From NCBI GenBank assembly GCA_024704765.1, contig JAKMXF010000144.1:682001-746000 (forward strand): a stretch of 64,000 bases of DNA. The letters run 5' to 3'. The position numbers and the translations under genes are program-made. Position 1 is the first letter of the stretch. Every line of letters starts with the position of its first letter. Below the pieces are notes generated by a model. The model ran no database searches, was not told where the DNA came from, and saw only the letters and a list, made by a program, of their open reading frames with translations. Shown piece after piece: positions 37,221 through 47,067 of the stretch. The DNA comes from Oopsacas minuta. Lineage: Eukaryota > Porifera > Hexactinellida > Lyssacinosida > Leucopsacidae.

Positions 37221-40113
37221 ATGTATAATTACGTCATGAAAATGTACTTTACAGAGCAGACAGCTATTATGTGTGCAGAACGTAATACAGATTATGAGAA
37301 ATTAATAAAACCAAAAGAGTTGATAAGCACGCTAGAAGGAGTACTGGGAAGTTTAGATGGTAAGATAACTCCAGATATACAACCTCTTAGACATTTTATG
37401 GAGATTACACGAGAAACTGGCCCTAGTGGTTACTTTGCATCTATGCCAGCACATATACCATCACTCAAGTGCTTTGGAGTCAAAATACTCACTCTATATC
37501 CAAGCAAGTTTATTTGTTTACCAATTACGGTAATTCCATGAATAAGCCACGCACGCCGGACAATTTATTCACGGGAATACGGTATATTATAGATTTATAT
37601 TTAATAAAATACTTACTGCATGGGGAGTGAAAGCGAACCATTTTTGCTCCCCAATGCGAGTTCGATTCAACACATTATCTGCCCTAAGTTAGACATTGAT
37701 TAGAGAAAAAGCTTAAGTTTTGAGCGTATGAAATTTGCGATGTAATACGGACCCCCAGATAATACGTAACCACAATCCACTATAATCCTATTTTTGCCAA
37801 TCTCCACTGGTCTTGTGCTAGAATCTATATTGCAATATACACATGGTAACTAAAGTAGATACAAATGAAGAATCTAGCCAGTAAGAGTAAATTCGTGGAT
37901 TGGGTACGATTATCAGTGACAGGAGGGAATGGAGGTCCAGGTGGAACTATGGTACAATGGTCAATTGACACTAAATACGGAGTCCCGTGTGGAGGAGACG
38001 GGGGACGGGGAGGTGATGTTCGTATGCTTGCTTCTCGATCTGTCAGCAATCTAGGAGAACTTAAAACCGGGTATAAAGCGCCTGACGGACGTCTAGGTAA
38101 GAAGAACAGAATACCTGGTACACATGGAGAACATATTCTCCTACCTGTTCCCCTGGGTACAGTTGTGAAGGATGGATACGGTAACATCATGGGAGACCTG
38201 TTAAAAGAGGATAGCGAGCTAGTGGTAGCCAGAGGAGGAGACGGAGGTATGGGTAATCATAATTATAGTGTGTTAGGTAAAAAGTATCGTTTTGAGAGAG
38301 GATTAGGCGATTTGGGAGAGAATAGATGGATTGAAGCTGAAATGAAAACCATTGCAGCTGTAGGATTAGTAGGGTTTCCTAACGCAGGTAAATCTACTTT
38401 ATTAAGAGCTATATCAAGAGCTAGACCTAAGGTAGCTTCCTACCCCTTCACTACATTACGGCCTTATCTGGGAGCTGTAGAATATCTCGATCAATCTCAG
38501 ATAATAGTAGCTGATATCCCCGGGTTAATACAGGGAGCACATCTAAACAAAGGACTGGGTCATTCCTTCCTGAGACATATTGAGAGATGTACTGCACTAG
38601 TGTATGTACTAGATCTGGATCAAGTAACTATGAAATGTAGTCCTGGAGAGCAGCTGATGCATCTCAGAGAGGAGCTACGTCTCTATCAACCTGAATTCAT
38701 GAATAAGATAGTAGCAGTTGTAGCTAATAAAGTAGATTTAGTTGATGAGTGGGAGTATAGCTTGGAGGGAGAGAATGTATTAGCTATATCTGCAGAGAAT
38801 GGCCTATATATAGATGAGTTTAGAATTCTACTGAAGAGTATTGTACAAAGATTACCTAATGAGTATTAATATACTGAACTGTTATATCATTTGTTAGGCG
38901 GAAATTGGCTCGGCTCGCACAAATTGGTCAGGGGGAGGAATTTCAAGATACGTATTTAATATTTGCAGAAATGCTTGCACTTAGAATAATGTAACAAATA
39001 CTTCAAAACATCCGTGAGGCTAGCTCTTCAATTTCTGAATTTTGTTCACAGAAAACTCCCATATATATCCATAAGTGATTCTTTACGTAACCTTAATAGA
39101 CCAAAGTCTCCGCTTCGTTATAACCAGAGTTTATTATGCTTAAATATCTATTACTTATTAATTAATTCCTGTTGGTTAGGCAATGAAGCTACCTCCTACC
39201 CTTCACACAGCTCTACAGTACTGCTGTATGAGAATGTTACAGGACAGCTGATCACTCAATTAGATGGTGATCCTATTACTAACAACAGAACAGCAGCAAT
39301 TAGTGCTATAGCTATGAAACATCTCACATCTAAGGAGAGTAATAATCTGGTACTAGTTGTTTTAGGATCTAGTAATCAAGCTAAAAGCCATGTCAGATAT
39401 CTGACAGCTGTCAAGTAAGTAGATTATGTACTACAGTAAAGCCTCCAGAAACGGGGCTTGTGGAAACTGAGTGAAAAATTAATAGAGTGAATTCCTAGTC
39501 CTATACAAATGAACCTACACAAACGGAGAAACGGGATAGAGTTTTCGGAGTACCTGGCACTCTGTTTGTGGACGTTACACTGTAACCTACTAGCTTGTAA
39601 TATTTTTTAATCCTTAGGGACTTCAAGGAGATCCGTATGTGGAGTAGGAATGCAGATAATGTGAATAAATGCATTTCCTATCTCCAACAGACTCACAACA
39701 TCAATACACCATTAATCCCCTATAGTAGTGCTGAAGAAGCCTGTACAGATGCTGACGTCATTGTTACTGTTACTCTATCAAAGGACCCAGTGGTGAAGGG
39801 CAGCTGGTTGAAGCAGGGAGCAGTGATAATTTGTGTTGGAGCATGTAGACCGGACTGGAGAGAGTTAGATGATGAACTAATGCTTAATTCAGCTATATAC
39901 GCTGATAGTGTTCAATCAGCTAAAGCTGAATCAGGTGATATCATACTGAGTGGGAGTACAGATCGTATTGAGTGTGATCTCTGTCATATTGTGAAGGAGG
40001 GAGAAAGGGATTGGAGAGGAGATAATAAATTTATATTATTCAAGAGTTTAGGTATGGCCATTCAAGATGTTGCTTCTGCTCACCTCATCTATTCTAACTA
40101 TATCTCTAAATAA
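37221..40113 (+). CDS. CRYM: Ketimine reductase / mu-crystallin, three exons with a host-intron gene
   Basis: Exons as read: 37221-37503, 39180-39414 and 39618-40113. Intron 1 joins LYPS to NEATSYPSHSSTVLLYE in phase 1 using a GCAAGT donor and TTAG acceptor (GC-AG class); the GT alternative at 37509 breaks the frame. Intron 2 is GTAAGT...CCTTAG and yields AVK-DFKEIRMWSRN. Exon 1 has ETGPSGYFASMPAHIPSLK. Exon 2 has the DPITNNRTAAISAIAMKHL and VLGSSNQAKSHVRYL Rossmann part. Exon 3 has ADVIVTVTLSKDPV, VGACRPDWRELDDELM and FKSLGMAIQDVASAHLIY. The family (ornithine cyclodeaminase/mu-crystallin) reduces cyclic ketimines with NAD(P)H and in vertebrates binds thyroid hormone in the cytosol. Several ATGs are possible in exon 1 (37221, 37236, 37242, 37269). 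The glycine-rich GAGVQA is GSSNQA here. Confidence 0.85.
37865..38869 (+). CDS. MTG2: Mitochondrial Obg-family GTPase (GTPBP5/MTG2), nested in CRYM intron 1
   Basis: 334 residues, intronless. Glycine-rich Obg fold at the N-terminus (GGNGGPGG, GGDGGRGGDVR, GGDGGMGNHN). G domain: G1 GFPNAGKST from about residue 170, G3 DIPGLIQGAHLNKGLGHSFL, G4 NKVDL, G5 SAEN. Obg-type GTPases mature the mitochondrial large ribosomal subunit. A short N-terminus, MKNLASKSKFVDWVRL, comes before the Obg domain, with a weak targeting signal at best. It lies wholly inside intron 1 of the mu-crystallin gene on the same strand, so it needs its own promoter or arose by insertion of a processed copy. Frame and motifs are intact, so it looks functional. 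Confidence 0.93.
   Translation: MKNLASKSKFVDWVRLSVTGGNGGPGGTMVQWSIDTKYGVPCGGDGGRGGDVRMLASRSVSNLGELKTGYKAPDGRLGKKNRIPGTHGEHILLPVPLGTVVKDGYGNIMGDLLKEDSELVVARGGDGGMGNHNYSVLGKKYRFERGLGDLGENRWIEAEMKTIAAVGLVGFPNAGKSTLLRAISRARPKVASYPFTTLRPYLGAVEYLDQSQIIVADIPGLIQGAHLNKGLGHSFLRHIERCTALVYVLDLDQVTMKCSPGEQLMHLREELRLYQPEFMNKIVAVVANKVDLVDEWEYSLEGENVLAISAENGLYIDEFRILLKSIVQRLPNEY
39432..39584. repeat. pogo-like MITE inside CRYM intron 2
   Basis: TACAGT at the left and ACTGTA at the right. The ends pair imperfectly (AAAGCCTCCAGAAACGG versus GTAACGTCCACAAACAG), about 16 of 23 positions. The intron is mostly made of this element. Confidence 0.6.
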
Positions 40114-40286
40114 TTACAGCTATGATATAAGCTTAATACAGTATCACATTTGATAATTATTTTGCTGCTTTGTTATTACCAATTCTACTTTACTGTTTGC
40201 TTATCACCCTCCCTCCCTTGGAAGCGCTACTTGACGTTGAATTACACTTAATTTATAGAAATATTGTTGACTGGTTAAGCTTAGTT

Positions 40287-41522
40287 ATGGCAAGCATTGG
40301 AGTAGATGAGAGAGACGAGTTCCTCTCTAATCTAAATTCCGTTCGCAATGATGTAAAAACTAAATTCTCTCATGCTCATCTTCTTCTTCATGAAAGGGAA
40401 GCAATTCTTTTACGTCAGCTGGAGGAGTTAGAGGATTCTTACAAACAGCAATACCTGAGAGAGAATAAGCAGATGAAAGAGCTTTTAGCTACCAAAGAAC
40501 AATTACAATTTGCTCTAAAAGGTAATGAAAATAAAATTACTTTATCTGCTATGTTAGCCCCTCTTGAAGCTAAACTGAGGGAATTGGAAGAAGGAGGAGA
40601 TGAATTACAGAGAATTGAACTGAATTGGAGCAGAGTAGAAGAACTAGAAAATTTATTAACAGCGATAGGTACGATCAAATTGACCAAAGAAATAGACTAT
40701 ACGAGAAGGAAGATACCTGTTCTATCTGCTTGTATTTATAAAGAGAATACTACTCGGCTTGGACAGTTCGCCTACCCAGGTGTCATTGCAATACATCCTG
40801 TTACTAACAATTTATTCATAAGTGATGGATCTAATAACCGTGTACAAGTTTTCGATAAATTTTGTGAATTTTTATTCTCTTTCTCAAAGAGAATGAATTT
40901 TCCTTCTGGTATTAGTTTCCACGATAATCAGGTATATGTTACTCAGTATCTTGCTAATTCTGTTAATATTTATCTAACAAATGGGGAATACGTTCAATCA
41001 TTAGGAAGTAGCGGAGATAAAGAACTTGAATTCAAATATCCGTTAAGAATTTGTATTTCTGAATACGCGAATAATATTTATATTAGCGATTATGGAAATA
41101 GTAGAGTTCAAGTTTTGAATACTGACTTAACATTCAATTCGTTTATTCTTGGAGGAAAAAAGCCGAAAGATGTTCAGGTGACAGAAAATGAGATATTTAT
41201 TCTTGATGGAAGTGATCCCTGCCTTCATGTGTATAATTATGAACATCAGCTGATTAGAGAACTTATCTCATTTGGGAAAGGAGGCAGTGATATAATGAAT
41301 TCTCTATTCTTCTGTATTGATCGTTATTCAAACATTCTATTGACTGATTGTTTCACTTGCAGTGTACTCATATTTAGCAAGGAAGGAAAACTTATCCACA
41401 AATTTGGGAAAAGTGGAAATAACGCTGGAGAGTTTATTGATCCACATGGAATAGCTATTGATTCAAATGGTAAGATAGTTGTGGTTTCTACCAATCCTAA
41501 ACATTGTATACAATTTTTCTGA
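40287..41522 (+). CDS. Coiled-coil / NHL-repeat protein, copy 1
   Basis: 411 residues from the ATG at 40287 (MASIGVDERDEF); an in-frame upstream extension begins with TTG. The first ~140 residues form a coiled coil (REAILLRQLEELEDSYKQQY). The rest is an NHL beta-propeller of about six blades, with repeats such as YPGVIAIHPVTNNLFISDG, NNRVQVFDK, NSRVQVLNTD and FIDPHGIAIDSNGKIVV, ending HCIQFF. The layout equals the C-terminal part of TRIM2/3/71-type ligases, but there is no RING or B-box, so no ubiquitin-ligase activity can be claimed. NHL propellers bind proteins or RNA. Copies lie at 47068 and 51968. Confidence 0.8.
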   Translation: MASIGVDERDEFLSNLNSVRNDVKTKFSHAHLLLHEREAILLRQLEELEDSYKQQYLRENKQMKELLATKEQLQFALKGNENKITLSAMLAPLEAKLRELEEGGDELQRIELNWSRVEELENLLTAIGTIKLTKEIDYTRRKIPVLSACIYKENTTRLGQFAYPGVIAIHPVTNNLFISDGSNNRVQVFDKFCEFLFSFSKRMNFPSGISFHDNQVYVTQYLANSVNIYLTNGEYVQSLGSSGDKELEFKYPLRICISEYANNIYISDYGNSRVQVLNTDLTFNSFILGGKKPKDVQVTENEIFILDGSDPCLHVYNYEHQLIRELISFGKGGSDIMNSLFFCIDRYSNILLTDCFTCSVLIFSKEGKLIHKFGKSGNNAGEFIDPHGIAIDSNGKIVVVSTNPKHCIQFF

Positions 41523-42058
41523 TACATATGTATATTTGTATATGTTGAATTATTTATAAATTTATCTGCGGAGCTTACTCTGTATTACTGTGCGATTTAT
41601 ATTGAATTAATATTAGCGATTATTATGAATGTTTATAGCATAATATAGTCGAACCTCTGAGATGCGGGCACGATATATATTGAATTGGTTGAACATTTTC
41701 TGATAAATTACAACATAATAGACATTACCATGGCCATAAGTTGGCTCTAGCCTTATTTTCACATCAAACGCGTTTATTCGCTACCACAAACTGTGAATTT
41801 CCTATTCAGTAATGAAACTCTTCGCGAATTTGGATTATAATTACTTCGGAACTACCATAGACTTAGAGTTAGTGTTATTTCTGACAACTTGGGAAATTAT
41901 AATATGAGGACTCCCTGAGAGACAACTTGCAACACTGCCCAGATCTCACTGAGGTTGGACTGTATTTCTGGGCTTATTATTTACTTGCAAGATCTCAAAC
42001 TTCCGAAATACGTACATAGCATTTGGTTATTAGAAATCACAGTTTATGTACTATCTAT
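41523..42058. other. gap with a large MITE-like element
   Basis: No gene; most of it is the 41644-41964 element. Confidence 0.45.
41644..41964. repeat. pogo-like element, ~320 bp
   Basis: The left end, TATAGTCGAACCTCTGAGAT, pairs with the reverse complement of the right end, TACAGTCCAACCTCAGTGAG (one-base offset, then GGGCA shared). 'CAGTCnAACCTC' is a classic pogo/Tigger terminus. No transposase frame. Confidence 0.65.
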
Positions 42059-43327
42059 ATGCGTCGTGTGGTAGTAACAGGATTAGGTGCTGTAACTCCA
42101 CTTGGAGATAATGTGTACAGTACTTGGAGATCTCTGCTAGCTGGAAAATGTGGTATAGTATCATTTGTAATGAAAGGATTTGAGTCTATCCCTTCAAAAG
42201 TTGCAGGGATAGTCTCTACAGGATTTGATGAGAATAGGTTTGCTAATAGTTCAGAGAAACGATATCTAACTCGAGGAGCTATCCTAGCACTAGCGGCTGC
42301 ACATGAAGCAGTCAGTGATGCATCTCTAGATCCCACAAACAGTACATGTGATCCCAGTAGAATGGGTGTATCAGTTAGTAGCTCAGTAGATTATCAAGAG
42401 ATTTATAAAACAGGGGCAGAGTTATATACAAAAGGTTATAAGCGAGTAAGTCCATTCTTTGTACCAAAGATATTAACTAACACAGTAGCAGGTGTATTAT
42501 CAGAGCGATATGGTCTGCTAGGTCCTAACCATTCCGTAGTAACAGCCTGCACAACAGGACTTCATGCTATAGGGGACGCAGCATCCATGGTGTCTAGAGG
42601 GGTATGTGACGTCATGCTAGCAGGTGCAGGTGACTCTACTCTGCATCCAATTGGGTTAGCAGGATTTAGTCAATGTAGAGCTCTGTCCAGACACTTCAAT
42701 GATTCTCCTGCTGAAGCTTCACGCCCCTTTGACTCCAAGAGAGACGGATTCGTGATGTCTGAGGGAGCGGGGATCGTTATCCTTGAGAGTTTAGATCATG
42801 CTATTAAGAGAGGGGTGGAGAAGATATATGCAGAGATTATTGGCTATGGTATGTCTTCTGATGCTTTTCATATTACGTCACCATCTCCTGAAGGGATAGG
42901 AGCTATCAATAGTATGAAAAACGCGCTTTCTAACGCCAATTTACTACCTAACCGAGTAGGATATGTAAACGCGCATGCTACATCTACTCCAATAGGAGAT
43001 AAGATTGAGAATGAAGCTATTAAGAATGTATTCGGAGAACATGCATACAAATTGAATATTTCATCAACCAAAGGAGCTACTGGACATCTAGTGACAGCTG
43101 CTGGAGTAGTAGAAGCTATTTTCTGTTGCCTAGCTGTTGTAAATGGCCTAATCCCTCCCACTATTAATCTACACGAGAAAGAGAGTGAATTCGATTTGAA
43201 TTACACTCCTCATGCATTACAGCATTGGCCAAATATTGGCTTTAAGGACAGAATTGCTATAACTAATTCGTTTGGTTTTGGAGGTACGAATGCTAGCGTT
43301 ATATTAAAATCATACCCGAGTAGTTGA
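42059..43327 (+). CDS. OXSM: 3-oxoacyl-[ACP] synthase, mitochondrial type (KAS II)
   Basis: 422 residues from the ATG at 42059 ([20 protein letters not shown]). The TTG-initiated extension before it is discarded. Complete beta-ketoacyl synthase with the Cys-His-His triad: C164 in [17 protein letters not shown]306 in [13 protein letters not shown]343 in [12 protein letters not shown]. Conserved [15 protein letters not shown] and [11 protein letters not shown] are present. It elongates acyl-ACP in mitochondrial type II fatty acid synthesis, which feeds lipoic acid. No clear targeting peptide precedes the enzyme start, so an upstream exon may encode it, or targeting is internal. Confidence 0.93.
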   Translation: MRRVVVTGLGAVTPLGDNVYSTWRSLLAGKCGIVSFVMKGFESIPSKVAGIVSTGFDENRFANSSEKRYLTRGAILALAAAHEAVSDASLDPTNSTCDPSRMGVSVSSSVDYQEIYKTGAELYTKGYKRVSPFFVPKILTNTVAGVLSERYGLLGPNHSVVTACTTGLHAIGDAASMVSRGVCDVMLAGAGDSTLHPIGLAGFSQCRALSRHFNDSPAEASRPFDSKRDGFVMSEGAGIVILESLDHAIKRGVEKIYAEIIGYGMSSDAFHITSPSPEGIGAINSMKNALSNANLLPNRVGYVNAHATSTPIGDKIENEAIKNVFGEHAYKLNISSTKGATGHLVTAAGVVEAIFCCLAVVNGLIPPTINLHEKESEFDLNYTPHALQHWPNIGFKDRIAITNSFGFGGTNASVILKSYPSS

Positions 43328-43761
43328 AGGTTATGTAATTTTAGTAATCAAACATTAAAACAAATATGACACTAAATGATATCTCTAATTTGTAGCCGAA
43401 TTGTACTAATACAAACTGGCTCTACCTTAGATGAGTGCAAATTTTTTCATGGTTTGTGTATTCACAAAAATGAAAAACACTTGTTCTGTAGTTCTGTAAG
43501 CCACAACTGCTCGACCCACGAAAATTTCCAGATCTACTGTAGTTTATAGCTTTATACAGCATAGCCTTCGCTATGGACACAGTTAATGGGTAGCCTCTAT
43601 CAGTTTCAGTCCCCTACAATGATTTGTATTTGCAAATGAATTCGCAAATTGTGACTCTGCACTTAATTTCGCACCTAGAAGCTAATCTGTAAATAATTGT
43701 TTGCTCATTTCGATCCGTAGTCTTTGAATACTAAAGCTTAGAATGCAATGACTAAAGCTTG
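43328..43761. other. gap, OXSM to C2orf68-like
   Basis: No gene and no clear element seen. Confidence 0.4.
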
Positions 43762-44278
43762 ATGGCTCAGAGAGGTAAGCTTGATCTGTCTCATGGTTTT
43801 ATGAAAGAAATCACCAAGAATCAAGTTGATAGAAGTAGATATCATGATGAGAGGACTAAAACTCTTCAGCTGAAGAAGTTGCATTATGATTCTTATCAGT
43901 CTAAAGCGAAGAGCTTTGGAGAAGATGCAGGTATTCATTAAACTGTAAGATATATTATAATGCGAAGTTTAACAACATTTAAAAATATATATTTACCTTG
44001 CTCACTAATGTTTACATCTAATTTAGGAGAGGATCAGGAACCTCATGAAGTAGAGATTTCTATTGAGACATCACCGGGCTGTTTCTTCACTATTTCTGTA
44101 TCAAAGGTAGATATATTAATTCAATTTGTCCGTGTTAGCACCAATGTAATACTGTTGTTATGTTCAGAATAGGAATTCCCTTGACCTGGCTAATGAAATA
44201 GCAGAGAAGTCTAATTTAAAAGAGGAATTTATTCCTGCTCTTGATCTGTTGCTACAACAAAAGATGAAATGCCCCTAA
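43762..44278 (+). CDS. UPF0561 (C2orf68-like) protein, three exons
   Basis: Exons as read: 43762-43930, 44027-44106 and 44168-44278 (GT-AG, phases 1 and 0), 119 residues. Exon 1 KLDLSHGFMKEITKNQVDRS aligns with the UPF0561 motif LDMSHGFVRHIRRNQLARD. Exons 2-3 give EVEISIETSPGCFFTISV and LANEIAEKSNLKEEFIPALD, placed like the C-terminal LEYEADSG...VSEKVS...L part of human C2orf68. Family of unknown function. The two introns are short (96 and 61 bases). Identification rests mainly on exon 1 and on the order of the later blocks. Confidence 0.7.
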
Positions 44279-44562
44279 TAATCTCTACTATATCTTTTGC
44301 TTCCTGTTGATTTCTATGGGATGATATATTGTAAAATATAATGAATACAGTTACCAACTGGGTGGATGATAAGAGAGGACCCCATCGTATTCAAATTTGA
44401 TTATATTCATACATATTAAGCACTAATTGGTTGTTTTATTCTTTGACTTTATGATGACTGTAACATTCTAATTATACTAAGCATACATATTTGGCTGGCT
44501 TAGTTGCTGATTCATTAATTATCATATTCTAATAGACTTTCGTTAATTCGTACACCAGGGGG

Positions 44563-44670
44563 ACAGTGGCGGTCCCAGGGGGGAGGGCAAACGGGGCATT
44601 TGCCCCGGTTAGCCCCAGGATATGCAAAATCCTGGATCGCCCCTACAGGGGACCAATCACAATTCGTACC
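44563..44670. repeat. probable hAT-like transposon fragment
   Basis: Begins with ACAGTGGCGGTCCCAGGGGG, close to the common hAT terminal sequence CAGTGGCGGATCCAGG, followed by GCATTTGCCCCGG. GC content is far above its surroundings. The opposite end was not found, so it is a fragment or recombined. Confidence 0.5.
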
Positions 44671-44736
44671 ATGCTCCATATCTGGAGGATCGGAACTCTT
44701 AACCAAAGTAAGCGGGACTGAAATTATATCTTTGCA

Positions 44737-44778
44737 GGACATTCGGGCTTTTGCCCTGTATTAAAAGCCCGAATGTCC
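44737..44778. repeat. perfect 16-bp inverted repeat (hairpin)
   Basis: GGACATTCGGGCTTTT and its exact reverse complement are separated by a 10-base loop. No T-run follows, so a terminator is not implied. It may be the core of an old element. Confidence 0.7.
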
Positions 44779-44902
44779 GGCCAAGATAGAATTTCCGTAA
44801 TAGTATATTTAATTTATTAATCTGGCCAAACAATAACTAAACAATTTGCTTTGTTGCACGTTTCTATATTTCTGATATAGCATACTTTAAAACTAGGTTA
44901 TA

Positions 44903-46362
44903 ATGAGTGACTCACCTGAATCAGCTCCAGTTCAGTCTATTATTCCAACTGATATTTCTCAGGCAGTAGAATCAGCTAGTCAAGACAGGAATTTAGTATG
45001 GTTTGGTTTAGATATCGGAGGCACATTGTGTAAGAGTGTATATTTTGAGACCGAGACGTCGCAGGATAAAGTAGAATCAAATGGAGATACGATTGATATT
45101 CAAAATCTCCAGCATTACCTAATGTCAAGTGAGACATATGGCTCGTCAGGAATTAGAGATTCTAAACTAATGCTGAAATGTGTTACTATTGGAAAGTTGA
45201 AAGGTAATCTGCATTTTATGAAGTTTGAAACACACCGCATGAAGGGAGCTATGGAGCTAGCTAGTAAGTTCAATAACGTGTCTAAGATAGTGCTAGCTAC
45301 TGGAGGAGGAGCTTATAAGTATAAGGAAGACTTCAAACAGACTCTAGGTTTGTACGTAATAGTATACAGAATAGATTTGGGGCTTCATTATTGATTTTTC
45401 TCATTGCTTTACGATATTGTTAGCTAAATACCATTATTTATACCTTTGTAATTTGAATACATATTATAGACAATAGCCATTCATAAGGTATTCTATTAAT
45501 ATTTAGGTGTAGAGTTAATCCAGTATGATGAAATTCACTCTCTTGTATTTGGTATACATTTCATTCTGGACAATGTATCAAGAGAAATCTTCTATTGGGA
45601 CAATCCTAACTTCAGTGATACTCCAGAGAAGAGGTTCCTCTCCCTGGCGCCAAGTAGTGTATACCCGTATCTAGTAGTCAATATAGGATCTGGAGTTAGT
45701 ATTATATTGGTCAGGTCTCAGAAGGATATTGAGAGAGTTGGAGGTACATCAGTTGGAGGAGGTACATTCTTAGGTCTGACCTCTCTGCTGACTGGGGTAA
45801 CTTCGTTTGATGAGGCTATTGCTCTAGCTGAGCAGGGAGATCATACCAAGGTAGAGTTATATATATCTTTGTGTATTTGTAGAATATTATTATCTACAGT
45901 GGAGTTCGCCTATTAGTAAATCGGTATTAGACGAATTTCTAATAGGCGATTACCACTTGGCTTATGAATTACTTCCACGTGTTTATTTAGGTTGATAAGT
46001 TAGTGAGAGACATCTACGGAGGATCGTATGAAAAATTTGGTTTACCTGGCACCTTAGTAGCTAGCAGCTTTGGAAACATGAATCTGGATGAGAAACGAGA
46101 AAAAGCTAAGAAGGAAGATCTGGCAAAAGCATGTCTCATTACAGTCACTAATAATGTAGGTTCTATAGCACTGTTATGTGCAAGGATTAGTAAAGTTGAG
46201 AGAATTCTTTTTGTTGGGAATTATCTGAAGAATAATGTGATGTCAATGAGACAGCTAGCATATGCAGTAGAGTATTGGAGTGGTGGTAAGAATAAAGCTC
46301 TTTTCTTAGAGCACGAAGGGTACTTCGGAGCAGTTGGCACTCTCTTACAACATATGAATTGA
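44903..46362 (+). CDS. PANK: Pantothenate kinase (animal PANK1-3 type), three exons
   Basis: Exons as read: 44903-45347, 45507-45850 and 45991-46362, phases 1 and 0, 386 residues. ATP-binding loop [16 protein letters not shown]. Further blocks: [100 protein letters not shown] and [13 protein letters not shown]. All are hallmarks of type II pantothenate kinase. It phosphorylates pantothenate, the first and feedback-regulated step of CoA synthesis. It has the PANK1-3 catalytic-core length with a short N-terminus and no PANK4-like C-terminal extension. Intron 2 carries an element with inverted ends. Confidence 0.95.
45895..45960. repeat. short MITE in PANK intron 2
   Basis: Left arm TACAGTGGAGTTCGCCTATT and right arm CTAATAGGCGATTACCACTT form a stem over CGCCTATTAG/CTAATAGGCG with further pairing outside. 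A related TATTCGCCTAATAG motif occurs near 63580. Confidence 0.65.
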
Positions 46363-47067
46363 TAATCACAACATAGCTACATACAATGATGCTTTTAATT
46401 TTAAGAAATCAGATTTGTATTCTACCAAAGATGTTTTATATTTATCTCATATATTTCCTTAAATTTAATTACTCATTTACTGTATCCTTCTTTAGATTCT
46501 ATTTTCTTCAATTTTGAAGTTGTTAACTCCCGTTATATCGAAGCTCAAAGAACCGCGATAATTACTTGGATATTATCGATGGAATTTATGTTACTTGTGA
46601 CGGTTTGGGACCATATTTGTACAATTTTGTACTTCGAGTCCTCGATTTGAATGGTCATTCTCCTTGTTCGATATAACCGAGTATAACATGAGTTTACTGT
46701 ATTTCGCTTGTGAGTTGCGACCCTATAAATGTATTACAAACTAAAGGAACTCTTATCGCTAGGAAATATCCATTTTATGATTTGACTATACTCGCTAGCT
46801 AGTAGCTACCCTGTACAGCTTCTGCCAATACATTCTCTGCCTTACTCTCTTATTACCCCTAATAGACGGTAATTACACATCCTTAGAGTTCATTGTGAGA
46901 ATTACTCACACACATGTTATGGACTTTAATGGCATCTTTTTGATCTATTTTACATAGAAACTTCCTATATTCTATCTCTTCTTCACAAGAACACAGTATG
47001 TATAAGACTAGTATATTAGATGAATTCTCTGGTGAAGTTATATATCGCGGAATTATTTCGTAGACTA
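46363..47067. other. gap with a family A MITE
   Basis: Contains the element 46522-46695; no gene. Confidence 0.45.
46522..46695. repeat. MITE-like element (family A)
   Basis: The left end GTTAACTCCCGTTATATCGA corresponds to a right end TTCGATATAACCGAGTATAA followed by CATGAGTT, which pairs with an insertion. Same family as 986-1133. Confidence 0.55.

Larger units (their letters stand above)
44279..44902. other. gap with transposon fragment and hairpin
   Basis: Contains a hAT-like fragment with one recognisable end (44563 onward) and a perfect hairpin (44737-44778). No gene; the antisense frame at 44515-44742 is a product of the GC-rich repeat. Confidence 0.5.
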
